Assembly: GCF_002964605.1 (NCBI RefSeq)
Contig: NZ_PQDH01000010.1
Location: 62,001 to 126,000, forward strand
Reading direction: 5' to 3'
Source of the DNA: Vallitalea okinawensis
GTDB lineage: Bacteria; Bacillota; Clostridia; Lachnospirales; PQDH01
DNA: 64,000 bases
Numbering within the stretch: position 1 is the first letter of the stretch; each line of letters starts with the position of its first letter. The notes under the pieces are model-generated. The model saw only the letters and a program-made list of their open reading frames with translations, was not told the origin of the DNA and ran no database searches. Positions 25,790 through 34,936 of the stretch are shown here, one piece after another. Position numbers and translations under genes: made by a program.

Positions 25790-25873
25790 GGAATAGGAAA
25801 GTTCGGGTTTTGCTCGCAAGGTACCGTACTTTCCTATTTCAGTTTTAACGTGGCGTTAGCCACTTTTGCACTG
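25790..25873 (+). repeat. Intergenic repeat copy C (best preserved)
   Basis: Two hairpins in 84 bases: GAATAGGAAAGT (25791-25802) / ACTTTCCTATTTC (25828-25840), then GTGGC-GTTA-GCCAC (25850-25863) followed by TTTTG. About 80% identical to copy D at 40094-40177. It starts 3 bases after the terminator of candidate small RNA 1. No open frame. Confidence 0.75.
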
Positions 25874-26154
25874 TTTGTAAACAATGAAAAATAGCTAACT
25901 ACTACAAATATAATCGTATTTATTTATCACAATCGTGATTACATAGCAGATACTATTAATATATATGCAAAATAATAATTCACGGATTGAGCAGAGAAAG
26001 TGGGATATTATACCTAGAAAGCAATGACAATAGGGGAATATGTTATCAAAAGTAATACGATATTGTTAAATTATTAAATACTTATTTCATAAATAATTAA
26101 GTTTATTTCATAGAAAATTTAACCTAAAGTCATAAAATTTTCATAATTTATCGT

Positions 26155-26254
26155 TATAATAAGAACATAAGATTATTACACATCCCTCTTTTTTTCATAA
26201 CCCCCCTATTTTAATAGATTTTTTAAAGAAAGCTCTCTAACCAGGAGCTTTTTT
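26155..26254 (+). ncRNA. Candidate small RNA 2 (tandem unit)
   Basis: TATAAT (26155-26160) then AAGAACATAAGAT, ACATCCCTCTTTTTTTCAT (26180-26198), AACCCCCCTATTTTAATA, and a terminator AAAGCTC (26229-26235) / GAGCTTT (26245-26251) ending in six T. Expected RNA about 26167-26254 (about 88 bases). The unit, including about 55 bases upstream of the TATAAT (TTTCATAGAAA, TTTAAC, TAAAGTCATA), is repeated almost exactly at 26507. The stem of the terminator differs in sequence but is kept in form. Confidence 0.6.
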
Positions 26255-26506
26255 GATATTTTAATATAAAATCTTTTCAAGGCATATAATTTTATCTATC
26301 AATTGGAAACTGTTAATTAATGTAAAATAAATTTTCCTCATGATACAAACTTCCATAGGACGACATAGCATAGCTACTTTTATTATGACCTATTAGTATT
26401 CTAGTCTAATAATTAATGAAGTAAAATGTAATAGATTTGATATTAATTTAACAGATATTTCATAGAAATTTTAACTTAAAGTCATAGAATTTTTATAATT
26501 TTCTAT

Positions 26507-26600
26507 TATAATAAGAACATAAGATTTACACATCCCTCTTTTTTTCATAACCCCCTATTTTAATAAATACTAGAAAGCTTCCTATATTGGGAAGCTTTTT
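26507..26600 (+). ncRNA. Candidate small RNA 3 (tandem unit)
   Basis: Second copy of the unit at 26155: TATAAT (26507-26512), AAGAACATAAGAT, ACATCCCTCTTTTTTTCAT (26530-26548), AACCCCCTATTTTAATA, and a perfect 9-bp terminator AAAGCTTCC (26574-26582) / GGAAGCTTT (26590-26598) with T run. Expected RNA about 26519-26600. It ends 14 bases before the stop codon of the convergent AraC gene, so the hairpin may also end that transcript. Confidence 0.6.
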
Positions 26601-26613
26601 GCGTTCATTATAA

Positions 26614-27432
26614 CTATTTCATTTTTCTAAAAGCACCGGGAGTATATCCTTGGTGCTTTTTAAATAGTGTAAAAAAATAGGATGAACTATCATAACCGCA
26701 CATAAGAGCTATCTGATCAACAGAATAAGAGGTGCCCAATAAGAGTTCTTTTGCATGGTTTATTCTGATTCTATTAATGTATTCAAAAACTCGTAATCCA
26801 GTTATACTTTTAAATATGGAGCAAAAATACTGCGGGGAGATGTTTATTAGTGATGCTAATGTTTCAAGAGATAAATCTTTTGAATAATTGGCATTGATAT
26901 ATTCAATAATAGGTTCTATTTTTTTATACTTAAAAAATAGCGGTGAATCTGTATGAATTAAAGCACTACCTGATTGATATAGAAAGTTATAGAGTACTGT
27001 TGACGCCTCCATGAATTCTTTTGCTGTATTTTTATGTGATAGTCCTGATAGTTGTTCAAAGGTAGAAGTAAACAAGTATAAGTCAGTAATAGCATAAGGT
27101 GTAAAAAAGGAAAGTTCCATAAAAGACAATATTCTTTCAGCATAAGGACCGTCAAATACTAACCATGCAGTTAACCATTCATTGTCTGATGAGCTATAGT
27201 AGTGATGACTTGTTGATTTATCTATAAAGATACCACAGCCAGCAGGCAAATCAAATTGATGGCCATTACATTGGAAGATACCTTCGCCGGATAATGTTTG
27301 TAGCCATTGAAAACCATGGTATCCTTTTTGGCGATTGATCGATCCTTGAGTATAGTTTGTACCCATTGATAAAGGATACAGCGGTAGTCGATTATAGTTA
27401 ATTGGAGTATTAAAGTATTGTATTATCTTCAT
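26614..27432 (-). CDS. AraC family regulator of the beta-galactosidase gene
   Basis: A 272-residue activator. The N-terminal half (about 1-150) is a cupin-like sugar-sensing domain with GYHGFQWLQTLSGEGIFQCNGHQFDLPAGCGIFI. The C-terminal 100 residues are a double helix-turn-helix: LETLASLINISPQYFCSIFKSITGLRVFEYINRIRI and SYSVDQIALMCGYDSSSYFFTLFKKHQGYTPGAFRK. It is divergent from a GH2 beta-galactosidase gene with 167 bases between them, the usual layout of a local activator responding to the sugar substrate (inference). Confidence 0.92.
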   Translation of the reverse strand: MKIIQYFNTPINYNRLPLYPLSMGTNYTQGSINRQKGYHGFQWLQTLSGEGIFQCNGHQFDLPAGCGIFIDKSTSHHYYSSSDNEWLTAWLVFDGPYAERILSFMELSFFTPYAITDLYLFTSTFEQLSGLSHKNTAKEFMEASTVLYNFLYQSGSALIHTDSPLFFKYKKIEPIIEYINANYSKDLSLETLASLINISPQYFCSIFKSITGLRVFEYINRIRINHAKELLLGTSYSVDQIALMCGYDSSSYFFTLFKKHQGYTPGAFRKMK

Positions 27433-27599
27433 ATAGAACCCTCATTTCATTAATAAGTGAATCTTAATATAGAGAAGTTGACCTTAATATATTAGCCTTT
27501 TTAAGCTGGTGATCTAATTTTATAATTGTAATATAACAAACTATTAGATGCTTTACAACTGTTTCATAAGCATTTTAATAGAATAGTGGGGGATGAGAA

Positions 27600-30500
27600 A
27601 TGATGAATAATGGTATCATAGAGGATTGGCAAAATCCTCAGGTGTTTGGAATAAATAAAGAACCTTATCATGCAACATTTATGTCATATTCTAATCACGA
27701 GTCAGCACTTAAAAATAATTTTTGTGAATCACCATACTATCAGACGCTAAATGGCAAATGGCAATTCTATTTTTGCACAAATATTGATCGGGTCCCAGCT
27801 GATATCCATTCACTAGAAGATGAACATTGGGGTGAGATTAACGTACCTGGAAGTTGGCAGATGCAGGGTTATGATGCACCCACCTATTTGAATACTAGAT
27901 ATGCATTTAGTACGGATAGTGAATCCTTGTTCCCACCAACAATACCAAGAGAGAATAACAGGGTAGGTATTTATAGAAAAAGCTTTATAATCTCAGAAGA
28001 ATTTGACAATAGACAGGTTTATATTCATTTTGCAGGTGTAGAAAGCGCTTTTTACTTATGGGTCAATGGTAAGAAGGTTGGCTATAGCCAAAATAGCTTT
28101 TGTCCAGCAGAATTTAACCTCACTGATTATGTGATTAAAGGCGAAAATACTATAATTATTCAGGTGTTAAAGTGGTCAGATGGTTCATATCTTGAGTGTC
28201 AAGATATGTGGAGATTAAATGGAATCTTTCGTGAAGTTTATCTCTTTTCAACACCAAATGTTCATCTATGTGATTTTCATATAAGTTGTGATTTAGATGG
28301 GAATTATGAAGACGCAGAATTGAAGATAAAAGCTAAAGTAATTAATAAAACAGATAAGGCGGTTGAACCATACTATATGGATGTGGAAATATACGATCAT
28401 ATGGATCGAGCTGTAGAAAAGATACCCTTTGCAACAGGATTTACCGGAAACTTAAATAGAGAATGGGAGGGAATAACTTGGAGGCCATCCACTAATAGAC
28501 CTAAAGCTATTCTACCTAATACAATACGTAGTATTTATCTAACTAAAGGAATTGAAAATCCAAGGAAGTGGACAGCAGAAACACCCTATCTTTATAAGAT
28601 TCTTCTTGTGCTAAAGGATAACTATAAAAAAATAGTTGAAGTAGTGACATGCAAGTTCGGGTTTAGAAAGGTAGAAATTAAGGAGGATCAATTGCTTATT
28701 AATGGCAGTCCAATACTATTAAAAGGAGTTAATCATCATGACTTTCATTACAAGACAGGCCGATATTTAACCAATGAAGCCATGGAACAGGATATCGTTT
28801 TGATGAAACAAAATAATATTAATGCTGTAAGGACAGCTCACTACCCCCACCATCCTTATTTTTATGAGTTGTGCAATGAATACGGGCTGTATGTTATGGA
28901 CGAAACCAATCTTGAGACTCATGGGATATCTTATAAAGATGATGTTCTTCCAGGTAATGATCCAAGATGGACACATGGAGTTTTGGATAGAGTAGAAGGA
29001 ATGGTGCAAAGGGATAAGAACCATCCATCCATTATATTCTGGTCCATGGGTAACGAGGCTGGTTTTGGAGATAATATAGCACTTATGGCTTCATATGCTA
29101 GGACGATTGATCCAACAAGATTAATACATAAGCGACAAATGAATAGTATAGGGGATGTAGATAGTGAAACCTATCCCAGTATTGATTGGCTCATTTATCG
29201 GGCTAATGAGCATAAGGATAAACCTTTCCTAATGAATGAATATGCTCATGCTATGGGGAATGCTATGGGTAATTTAAAGGAGTACTGGGAGGCTATAGAA
29301 GCTCATAAACCTCTTATTGGTGGGTTTATTTGGGAATGGATGGATCATGGTATTGAGAAGAGGGATGCTCATCATCAACCGTATTTTGCATATGGAGGCG
29401 ATTTTGGTAATAAGGTACATGATGATAACTTCTGTATTGATGGGATTCTTCTTCCCGATAGGTCATCAACACCTAAACTTACTGAGGTTAAAAAGGTTCA
29501 TGAATATATCAAAGTTGAGTTACCTGAAAAGAACTCAGAGGGCATCATTGTTAACAACAGATACTATCATAAAAATCTTGAAGATGTTGAGTTGCAGTGG
29601 TCACTGACTGAAGATGGAGATGAAATTAAGTCAGGGGTGTTGGCGAATATCGATATTGATCCAGGTGAGAAAAAATCCTTCCATATTCCAATTAATAAGG
29701 TAGTTTATAAGCAAAATGTGGAGTATTTATTAACCATCAGATTTTCCTTAAAAGAAAATAATGCCTGGGCTAAAAAGGGACATATAATTGCTTGGCATCA
29801 ATTCATTATAAGCAATGGAGAAAATGGTGACTTTAATAAGCAAATAAAAGATGATCTAAACGTTATTGATAATAATGGATTTATTGAAGTATATAATGAA
29901 AATATCACAATTAAGTTCAATAAAAAGAGTGGGTGTATTGATCAACTTGTTTTTAATAATAAGCAAATATTCACCAAAGAAGGTCCAGATCTTAATGTCT
30001 TTAGGGCTCCCACAGATAATGACTTAAGAAGTTCTTACGTACTCGACGATAATGGCTGGTATAAGGTAGGTTTAAATAACGTAACAAAGAAAGTAGAAGA
30101 TTTTCGTATAGAATTATTTGATAAAAAGGCTATCTCCATATTCATACATAATACGTGGAAGGGAAAGCTAGAAACAGGTTTCCAACAATATAGTATTTAT
30201 ACCGTTCTTAATAACGGGTTTATATATGTTAAGAATAGAATTATACCCTATGGCAACCTTCCTGTATTACCAAGAATAGGATTAACCTTTACAATGGACT
30301 CATCTTTTGAAGTTATGAAATGGTATGGTCGCGGTCCTTTTGAGAGTTATCCAGATAGAAAGTGTGGAGCTCCAATAGGTCTATATGAAAGCACTGTCAG
30401 TGATCAATTGGCACCCTATGTTCGTCCACAAGAAATGGGTAGTAAGGAGGATATCAGGTGGTTGAGCTTAACTGATAAATCTGGGAGTGGGGTACTCATT

Positions 30501-30911
30501 GTGCCAAAAGAATTAATGTCCATCAGTAGCCTTCTATATACACCCATGGAACTTGATAGAGTTCAGCATACTCATAAACTTATTGAAAGTGGAAAAACTA
30601 TCCTTAACATTGATTATAAGCAAAATGGATTAGGAAACGCCAGCTGTGGTCCTGAACCACTAGAGAAGTATAAGTTATATCCATATCCAGTAGATTTTGA
30701 TTTCAGCTTAAGACCTATAGACGCGGTGACTAGTAGCTGCAAAGTGATTTATAGAGAGACCTATGATATAGAAAAATATCAGGTAAGATTTAAAGATGTA
30801 ATGGATGAGTTAGCACCTTTAAAGCCGCGAAAAATGCTTCTTTCACAAGATTTAACTGGCTACATCGATCCCAGTGATCCTGAAGCTAGGAAAAAAGCAG
30901 GGTATTATTAA
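27600..30911 (+). CDS. GH2 beta-galactosidase, LacZ type
   Basis: A 1103-residue glycoside hydrolase of family 2. Domains in order: sugar-binding jelly roll (about 45-215, VYIHFAGVESAFYLWVNGKKVGYSQ), Ig-like, TIM barrel (about 355-650, GVNHHDFHY; DETNLETHG), second Ig-like, and the C-terminal beta-sandwich (about 790-1070, FRAPTDND; WYGRGPFESYPDRK). Catalytic acid/base is Glu486 in SMGNEAGFG and the nucleophile is Glu547 in MNEYAHAMGN. There is no signal peptide, so it is cytoplasmic. It is slightly longer than E. coli LacZ (1024), with about 30 extra residues at the C-terminus (KPRKMLLSQDLTGYIDPSD). Start ATGATG behind GTGGGGGATGAG. Confidence 0.95.
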   Translation: MMNNGIIEDWQNPQVFGINKEPYHATFMSYSNHESALKNNFCESPYYQTLNGKWQFYFCTNIDRVPADIHSLEDEHWGEINVPGSWQMQGYDAPTYLNTRYAFSTDSESLFPPTIPRENNRVGIYRKSFIISEEFDNRQVYIHFAGVESAFYLWVNGKKVGYSQNSFCPAEFNLTDYVIKGENTIIIQVLKWSDGSYLECQDMWRLNGIFREVYLFSTPNVHLCDFHISCDLDGNYEDAELKIKAKVINKTDKAVEPYYMDVEIYDHMDRAVEKIPFATGFTGNLNREWEGITWRPSTNRPKAILPNTIRSIYLTKGIENPRKWTAETPYLYKILLVLKDNYKKIVEVVTCKFGFRKVEIKEDQLLINGSPILLKGVNHHDFHYKTGRYLTNEAMEQDIVLMKQNNINAVRTAHYPHHPYFYELCNEYGLYVMDETNLETHGISYKDDVLPGNDPRWTHGVLDRVEGMVQRDKNHPSIIFWSMGNEAGFGDNIALMASYARTIDPTRLIHKRQMNSIGDVDSETYPSIDWLIYRANEHKDKPFLMNEYAHAMGNAMGNLKEYWEAIEAHKPLIGGFIWEWMDHGIEKRDAHHQPYFAYGGDFGNKVHDDNFCIDGILLPDRSSTPKLTEVKKVHEYIKVELPEKNSEGIIVNNRYYHKNLEDVELQWSLTEDGDEIKSGVLANIDIDPGEKKSFHIPINKVVYKQNVEYLLTIRFSLKENNAWAKKGHIIAWHQFIISNGENGDFNKQIKDDLNVIDNNGFIEVYNENITIKFNKKSGCIDQLVFNNKQIFTKEGPDLNVFRAPTDNDLRSSYVLDDNGWYKVGLNNVTKKVEDFRIELFDKKAISIFIHNTWKGKLETGFQQYSIYTVLNNGFIYVKNRIIPYGNLPVLPRIGLTFTMDSSFEVMKWYGRGPFESYPDRKCGAPIGLYESTVSDQLAPYVRPQEMGSKEDIRWLSLTDKSGSGVLIVPKELMSISSLLYTPMELDRVQHTHKLIESGKTILNIDYKQNGLGNASCGPEPLEKYKLYPYPVDFDFSLRPIDAVTSSCKVIYRETYDIEKYQVRFKDVMDELAPLKPRKMLLSQDLTGYIDPSDPEARKKAGYY

Positions 30912-31047
30912 GACTTGTTACGTATTATCTTGCATTTTATTGGTCAAAAATATATAATAACAGTTAAGATTAATGTAGGAATAAAGCCTCTACATAAAGA
31001 TCCTATGAGAGCTCAAAAAGATAAAAGTGAATATTGGAGGTTATGAA

Positions 31048-33015
31048 ATGAGTAAAGATACGTATTATATTACTACTGCCATTGCTTATACATCAAGAAA
31101 ACCACATATAGGTAATACTTATGAAGCAGTTTTGACAGATGCTATAGCTAGATTTAAACGTCTACAAGGGCATGATGTTTTCTTCTTGACAGGTACTGAT
31201 GAGCATGGTCAAAAAATTCAAGAAAATGCAGAACAAGCAGGTATATCACCAAAAGTTTATGTGGATCAAGTAGCTGGTCAGATTAAAGACATTTGGGATC
31301 TTATGCAAACTAGTTATGATAAATTTATCAGAACAACCGATGATGATCACGTAAAAGTTGTTCAAAAAATCTTTAAGAAATTATATGATCAAGGTGATAT
31401 ATATAAGGGTGAATATGAAGGGTTATATTGTGTACCTTGTGAATCTTTCTTTACAGAAACACAGCTAGTTGATGGGAAATGCCCCGATTGCGGTCGTGAA
31501 GTAGAAAAGACAAAAGAGGAAGCCTATTTCTTTAAGATGAGTAAATACCAAGATAGATTAATGCAATATATAGAAGATCATCCTGAGTTTATTCAGCCAG
31601 AATCACGCAAAAAAGAGATGGTTAATAACTTCTTAAAACCAGGTCTACAAGATTTATGTGTTTCTCGTACATCTTTCACTTGGGGGATTCCTGTTACTTT
31701 TGATGAGAAACATGTTGTTTATGTTTGGATAGATGCTTTATCAAACTATATTACCGCATTAGGGTATGATCCCGAAGGATCTGGAGAATTATATAGTAAA
31801 TATTGGCCTGCAGATGTTCATGTTATAGGTAAAGATATTTTAAGATTCCATACCATTTACTGGCCAATCATGTTAATGGCTTTGGATATCCCATTACCTA
31901 AGCAGATATTTGGACACCCATGGTTATTATCAGGTCAAGATAAAATGAGCAAATCAAAAGGAAATGTTATGTATGCGGATGACTTAGCAAGACATTTTGG
32001 TGTTGATGGCGTACGTTATTATGTTTTACATGAGATGCCTTTTGGCAGTGATGGTACTATAACTTATGAAACTTTGATCAGTCGTTTTAATTCAGATTTG
32101 GCTAATACATTGGGCAACTTAGTTAATAGAACCGTTGCCATGATTAATAAATATTTTGATGGAGAAATTAAAGCTCCAGAGATCAAAGATGCTATCGATG
32201 AAGAATTGATTGCATTAGTTGAAGAAACTCCTGCAAAGGTTGAAGCTAAGATGAATGAACTTCATGTGGCTGACGCTTTAGATGAGATTTGGACTCTTAT
32301 TCGTAGAAGTAATAAATATATTGATGAAACGATGCCTTGGGTTCTTGGTAAAGATGAAGAGCATTATCCAAGACTTCAAACTGTATTATACAACTTAGTT
32401 GAGTCTATACGTACCATTGCAGTTCTTTTAAGAGCTTTCTTACCAGAAACAAGTGCTAAAATATTTGATCAAATCAATACAGATGCAAAAGAATGGGATA
32501 CCGTGGGTAGGTTTGGTGCCACTATAGCAGGATCAAAAGTTGTTAGTAAAGCAGTACCTCTTTTCAACCGCTTAGATGAAAAGAAAAAACTTGCAGAAAT
32601 CGAAGCCGAAATTGATGCAAAAATGGCAGAGGCTAAAGAAAAAGAGGAAAAGAAAGCTCCAAAAGAAGAGAAGAAAGAAGAAAAACCAGCATATCTTAAC
32701 TTCGATGATTTCTTGAAAGTAGAGATGAAGATTGGAGAAGTTCTTGCTTGTGAAAAAGTGAAAGGTGCAGATAAGCTTCTTAAGTCTCAGATTAAAATCG
32801 GCGAAGAAACAAGACAGATTGTATCAGGTATTGCTAAATATTATTCTCCTGAAGAGATGGTAGGTAAGAAAGTTGTTGTAGTCACTAACTTAAAACCTGT
32901 CAAACTTAGAGGTGAATTATCAGAAGGGATGATACTTGCTGCATCTGATGAGAGCGGACAACTTAAGGTTGTGACAGTAGATGGTGACATAGAAAGCGGT
33001 TCTTCAGTAAGTTAA
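31048..33015 (+). CDS. metG: Methionyl-tRNA synthetase
   Basis: A 655-residue enzyme (EC 6.1.1.10). Class I signatures: HIGH variant KPHIGNTYEA (about 19-28) and KMSKSKG (about 300). The zinc knuckle CVPCESFF...CPDCGREV (about 125-150) marks the four-cysteine type. After a lysine/glutamate-rich linker (EEKKAPKEEKKEEK), a C-terminal EMAP/Trbp111-like tRNA-binding domain (about 548-655, FLKVEMKIGEVLACEKVKGADKLL) aids dimerisation. The ATG at 31048 lies 7 bases behind GGAGG; a GTG at 31027 is upstream of the ribosome site. No T-box leader is visible in the short upstream gap. It is followed by tatD and ksgA, a common clostridial order. Confidence 0.97.
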   Translation: MSKDTYYITTAIAYTSRKPHIGNTYEAVLTDAIARFKRLQGHDVFFLTGTDEHGQKIQENAEQAGISPKVYVDQVAGQIKDIWDLMQTSYDKFIRTTDDDHVKVVQKIFKKLYDQGDIYKGEYEGLYCVPCESFFTETQLVDGKCPDCGREVEKTKEEAYFFKMSKYQDRLMQYIEDHPEFIQPESRKKEMVNNFLKPGLQDLCVSRTSFTWGIPVTFDEKHVVYVWIDALSNYITALGYDPEGSGELYSKYWPADVHVIGKDILRFHTIYWPIMLMALDIPLPKQIFGHPWLLSGQDKMSKSKGNVMYADDLARHFGVDGVRYYVLHEMPFGSDGTITYETLISRFNSDLANTLGNLVNRTVAMINKYFDGEIKAPEIKDAIDEELIALVEETPAKVEAKMNELHVADALDEIWTLIRRSNKYIDETMPWVLGKDEEHYPRLQTVLYNLVESIRTIAVLLRAFLPETSAKIFDQINTDAKEWDTVGRFGATIAGSKVVSKAVPLFNRLDEKKKLAEIEAEIDAKMAEAKEKEEKKAPKEEKKEEKPAYLNFDDFLKVEMKIGEVLACEKVKGADKLLKSQIKIGEETRQIVSGIAKYYSPEEMVGKKVVVVTNLKPVKLRGELSEGMILAASDESGQLKVVTVDGDIESGSSVS

Positions 33016-33027
33016 TAAAAAAATCCT

Positions 33028-33051
33028 AGACCTCCTCATATAAGGAGGTCT
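33028..33051 (+). terminator. Hairpin between metG and tatD
   Basis: Perfect 9-bp stem AGACCTCCT (33028-33036) / AGGAGGTCT (33043-33051) with loop CATATA but hardly any T tract. It may be a weak terminator or an RNA processing/stabilising hairpin in the operon. Confidence 0.5.
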
Positions 33052-33074
33052 TCAGATTTGGAAAGGTGGTAACT

Positions 33075-33845
33075 ATGTTTTTTGATAGTCATGCTCATTA
33101 TGATGACAAGAAGTTTAAAAAAGATCTAGACGCTATTATGAAGAAGATAAAAGAAGCTGGTGTTGATTACGTTGTCAATGTTGGCGCAGATGTGGATACA
33201 TCCTTGAAATCTTTAGAACTAGCTGATCAATATGATTTTATTTATGCCTCTGTAGGTGTTCATCCACATGATGTAAAAGATCTTATGGAAGAGGATATAG
33301 AAAAGTTATATGGAATGGCTGCTACCCATGATAAGGTTGTAGCTTTTGGTGAAATCGGTTTAGATTATCATTATGATTATTCTCCAAGAGAGTTACAAAA
33401 AGAGTGGTTCGTTGAACAAATTGAATTAGCAAAAGAATTAGAGTTACCTATTATTGTTCATTCTAGAGAGGCTTCACAAGATACGTATAACATTTTAAAA
33501 GACTATAAAGGAAATATGTTTGGTGGTGTCATACACTGCTTTTCAGGATCCGCTGAATTAGCGAAGGAATATGTCAAAGATGACTATTATATTGGCATTG
33601 GAGGGGTTATTACTTTCCCTAATGCAAAGAAAACAATTGAGGTTGTAAAGGAGATTCCTTTAGATTATCTACTAATTGAAACAGACTGCCCATATTTAGC
33701 GCCAGTACCTCATAGAGGTCAGAGAAATGATTCTTCAAATCTCAAGTTTATAGCTGAAAAAATAGCAGAATTAAAAGGAGTTAGCCTAGAAGAAGTGGCA
33801 GAAAAAACGATGGCTAATGCTAAAAAATTGTATGGCATTCAATAA
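33075..33845 (+). CDS. TatD family metal-dependent deoxyribonuclease
   Basis: A 256-residue TIM-barrel hydrolase (YcfH/TatD family) acting as a 3'-5' exonuclease or DNase in repair. Metal ligands seen: FDSHAHYDD at the N-terminus, GEIGLDYHYD (about 91-100), PIIVHSREA, VIHCFSG and LIETDCPYLAP. A GTG at 33066 overlaps the ribosome site AAAGGTGG, so the ATG at 33075 is chosen. It sits between metG and ksgA in an operon-like row. Confidence 0.94.
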   Translation: MFFDSHAHYDDKKFKKDLDAIMKKIKEAGVDYVVNVGADVDTSLKSLELADQYDFIYASVGVHPHDVKDLMEEDIEKLYGMAATHDKVVAFGEIGLDYHYDYSPRELQKEWFVEQIELAKELELPIIVHSREASQDTYNILKDYKGNMFGGVIHCFSGSAELAKEYVKDDYYIGIGGVITFPNAKKTIEVVKEIPLDYLLIETDCPYLAPVPHRGQRNDSSNLKFIAEKIAELKGVSLEEVAEKTMANAKKLYGIQ

Positions 33846-33860
33846 GGTAGAGGTGATAAG

Positions 33861-34724
33861 TTGAAGGAATTCGTTGCAACACCCAATAAAACAAAAGAGA
33901 TCATCAATAAGTATTCATTTGTATTTCAGAAGAAATTCGGACAAAACTTCTTGATTGATACACATGTTATTAATAAGATCATCCGCTCTGCAGAGATAAC
34001 CAAAGATGATGTTGTTGTTGAAATTGGTCCTGGTATTGGCAGTCTCACACAACACTTAGCTGAACATGCAGGACAAGTGTTATGCATAGAGATTGATAAA
34101 GCTCTTATACCTATACTGGAAACCGATACCCTCAAAGATTATGATAATGTACGTATAATCAATCAAGATGTATTGAAAGTGGATTTAAAGAAAATTATCG
34201 ATGAAGACTACAATGGTAAGAAAATCAAAGTAGTAGCTAACCTACCTTATTATATTACAACCCCTATTATAATGGGACTTTTTGAGGGTGGTGTGCCATT
34301 AGACCGTATAATTGTCATGATTCAGAAAGAAGTTGCAGACCGTATGCAAGCTAATCCAGGAACAAAAGACTATGGGGCATTATCCCTTGCTGTTCAGTAC
34401 TATTCTGAACCTGAAATAGTAGCTAATGTTCCGCCTAATTGTTTTATACCTAGGCCTAAGGTAAGTTCAGCTGTTATTCAGTTAAGGAAAAGAGAAGACT
34501 ATGGTATAAAAGTAACTGATGAAAAATTTATGTTTCAGATAATACGAGCCAGTTTTAATCAAAGAAGAAAAACACTCGTAAACGGTATAAAGAATAGTAG
34601 CTTAAATATAGAAAAAGAAAAATTTTTAGAGGTTCTTAAGGCATTAGATATAAAAGAGAATATTAGAGGAGAAGCCTTAAGTCTAGAACAATTTGCAGCC
34701 ATTGCCAATACCTTAAAAGGATAG
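33861..34724 (+). CDS. rsmA: 16S rRNA dimethyladenosine transferase KsgA
   Basis: A 287-residue SAM enzyme (EC 2.1.1.182, KsgA) that dimethylates two adenines near the 3' end of 16S rRNA during ribosome assembly. Seen: KKFGQNFLID (about 25-34), the SAM motif VVEIGPGIGSLTQHL, IINQDVLK, and the catalytic NLPYYITTPI (about 130). The C-terminal small domain has FIPRPKVSSAVIQL. The start is TTG at 33861, 7 bases behind GAGGTGA. It follows tatD by 15 bases. No rnmV gene lies between them, unlike in Bacillus. Confidence 0.97.
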   Translation: MKEFVATPNKTKEIINKYSFVFQKKFGQNFLIDTHVINKIIRSAEITKDDVVVEIGPGIGSLTQHLAEHAGQVLCIEIDKALIPILETDTLKDYDNVRIINQDVLKVDLKKIIDEDYNGKKIKVVANLPYYITTPIIMGLFEGGVPLDRIIVMIQKEVADRMQANPGTKDYGALSLAVQYYSEPEIVANVPPNCFIPRPKVSSAVIQLRKREDYGIKVTDEKFMFQIIRASFNQRRKTLVNGIKNSSLNIEKEKFLEVLKALDIKENIRGEALSLEQFAAIANTLKG

Positions 34725-34742
34725 TCTGTTGAATATAGCTAA

Positions 34743-34783
34743 AGCATAAAACTCTGTATAGATAAGAGTCTTATGCTCTTTTT
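34743..34783 (+). terminator. Terminator after ksgA
   Basis: AGCATAA-ACTCT (34743-34755) / AGAGT-TTATGCT (34765-34777) with one central mismatch, followed by TTTTT. Confidence 0.8.
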
Positions 34784-34936
34784 GTTGAAAATATTCTTAG
34801 CAAACATTTAAAAATATTGGCAAAAGGTGTATAATATAATGAGGACTTTTTAATATTAACGAACTAAAATGACTATATTCAATTTATAATAAGAGATAGA
34901 GAATAGTTAAGTTGAGTATTCTAGTAAGGGGGGGAT

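Larger units (their letters stand above)
25491..26613. other. 1.1-kb region without protein genes
   Basis: Between the MocR and AraC genes. It holds small RNA candidates 1-3 and repeat copy C. The stretches 25491-25620, 25874-26090 and 26261-26440 are AT-rich with many stops in all frames; I see nothing else in them. Confidence 0.7.

Noticed and set aside
26155-26560. Minus-strand mini-frames starting MKKRG in all three tandem units (complement of the C-rich segment looks like a ribosome site followed by ATG)
   Set aside because: The G run is only 2-3 bases from the ATG, which is too close; the peptides diverge after five residues, the fourth family member has no ATG there, and TATAAT and terminator polarity both point to the plus strand.
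30912-31047. Possible T-box leader before metG
   Set aside because: The gap is only about 136 bases and no T-box core sequence or paired terminator is visible.
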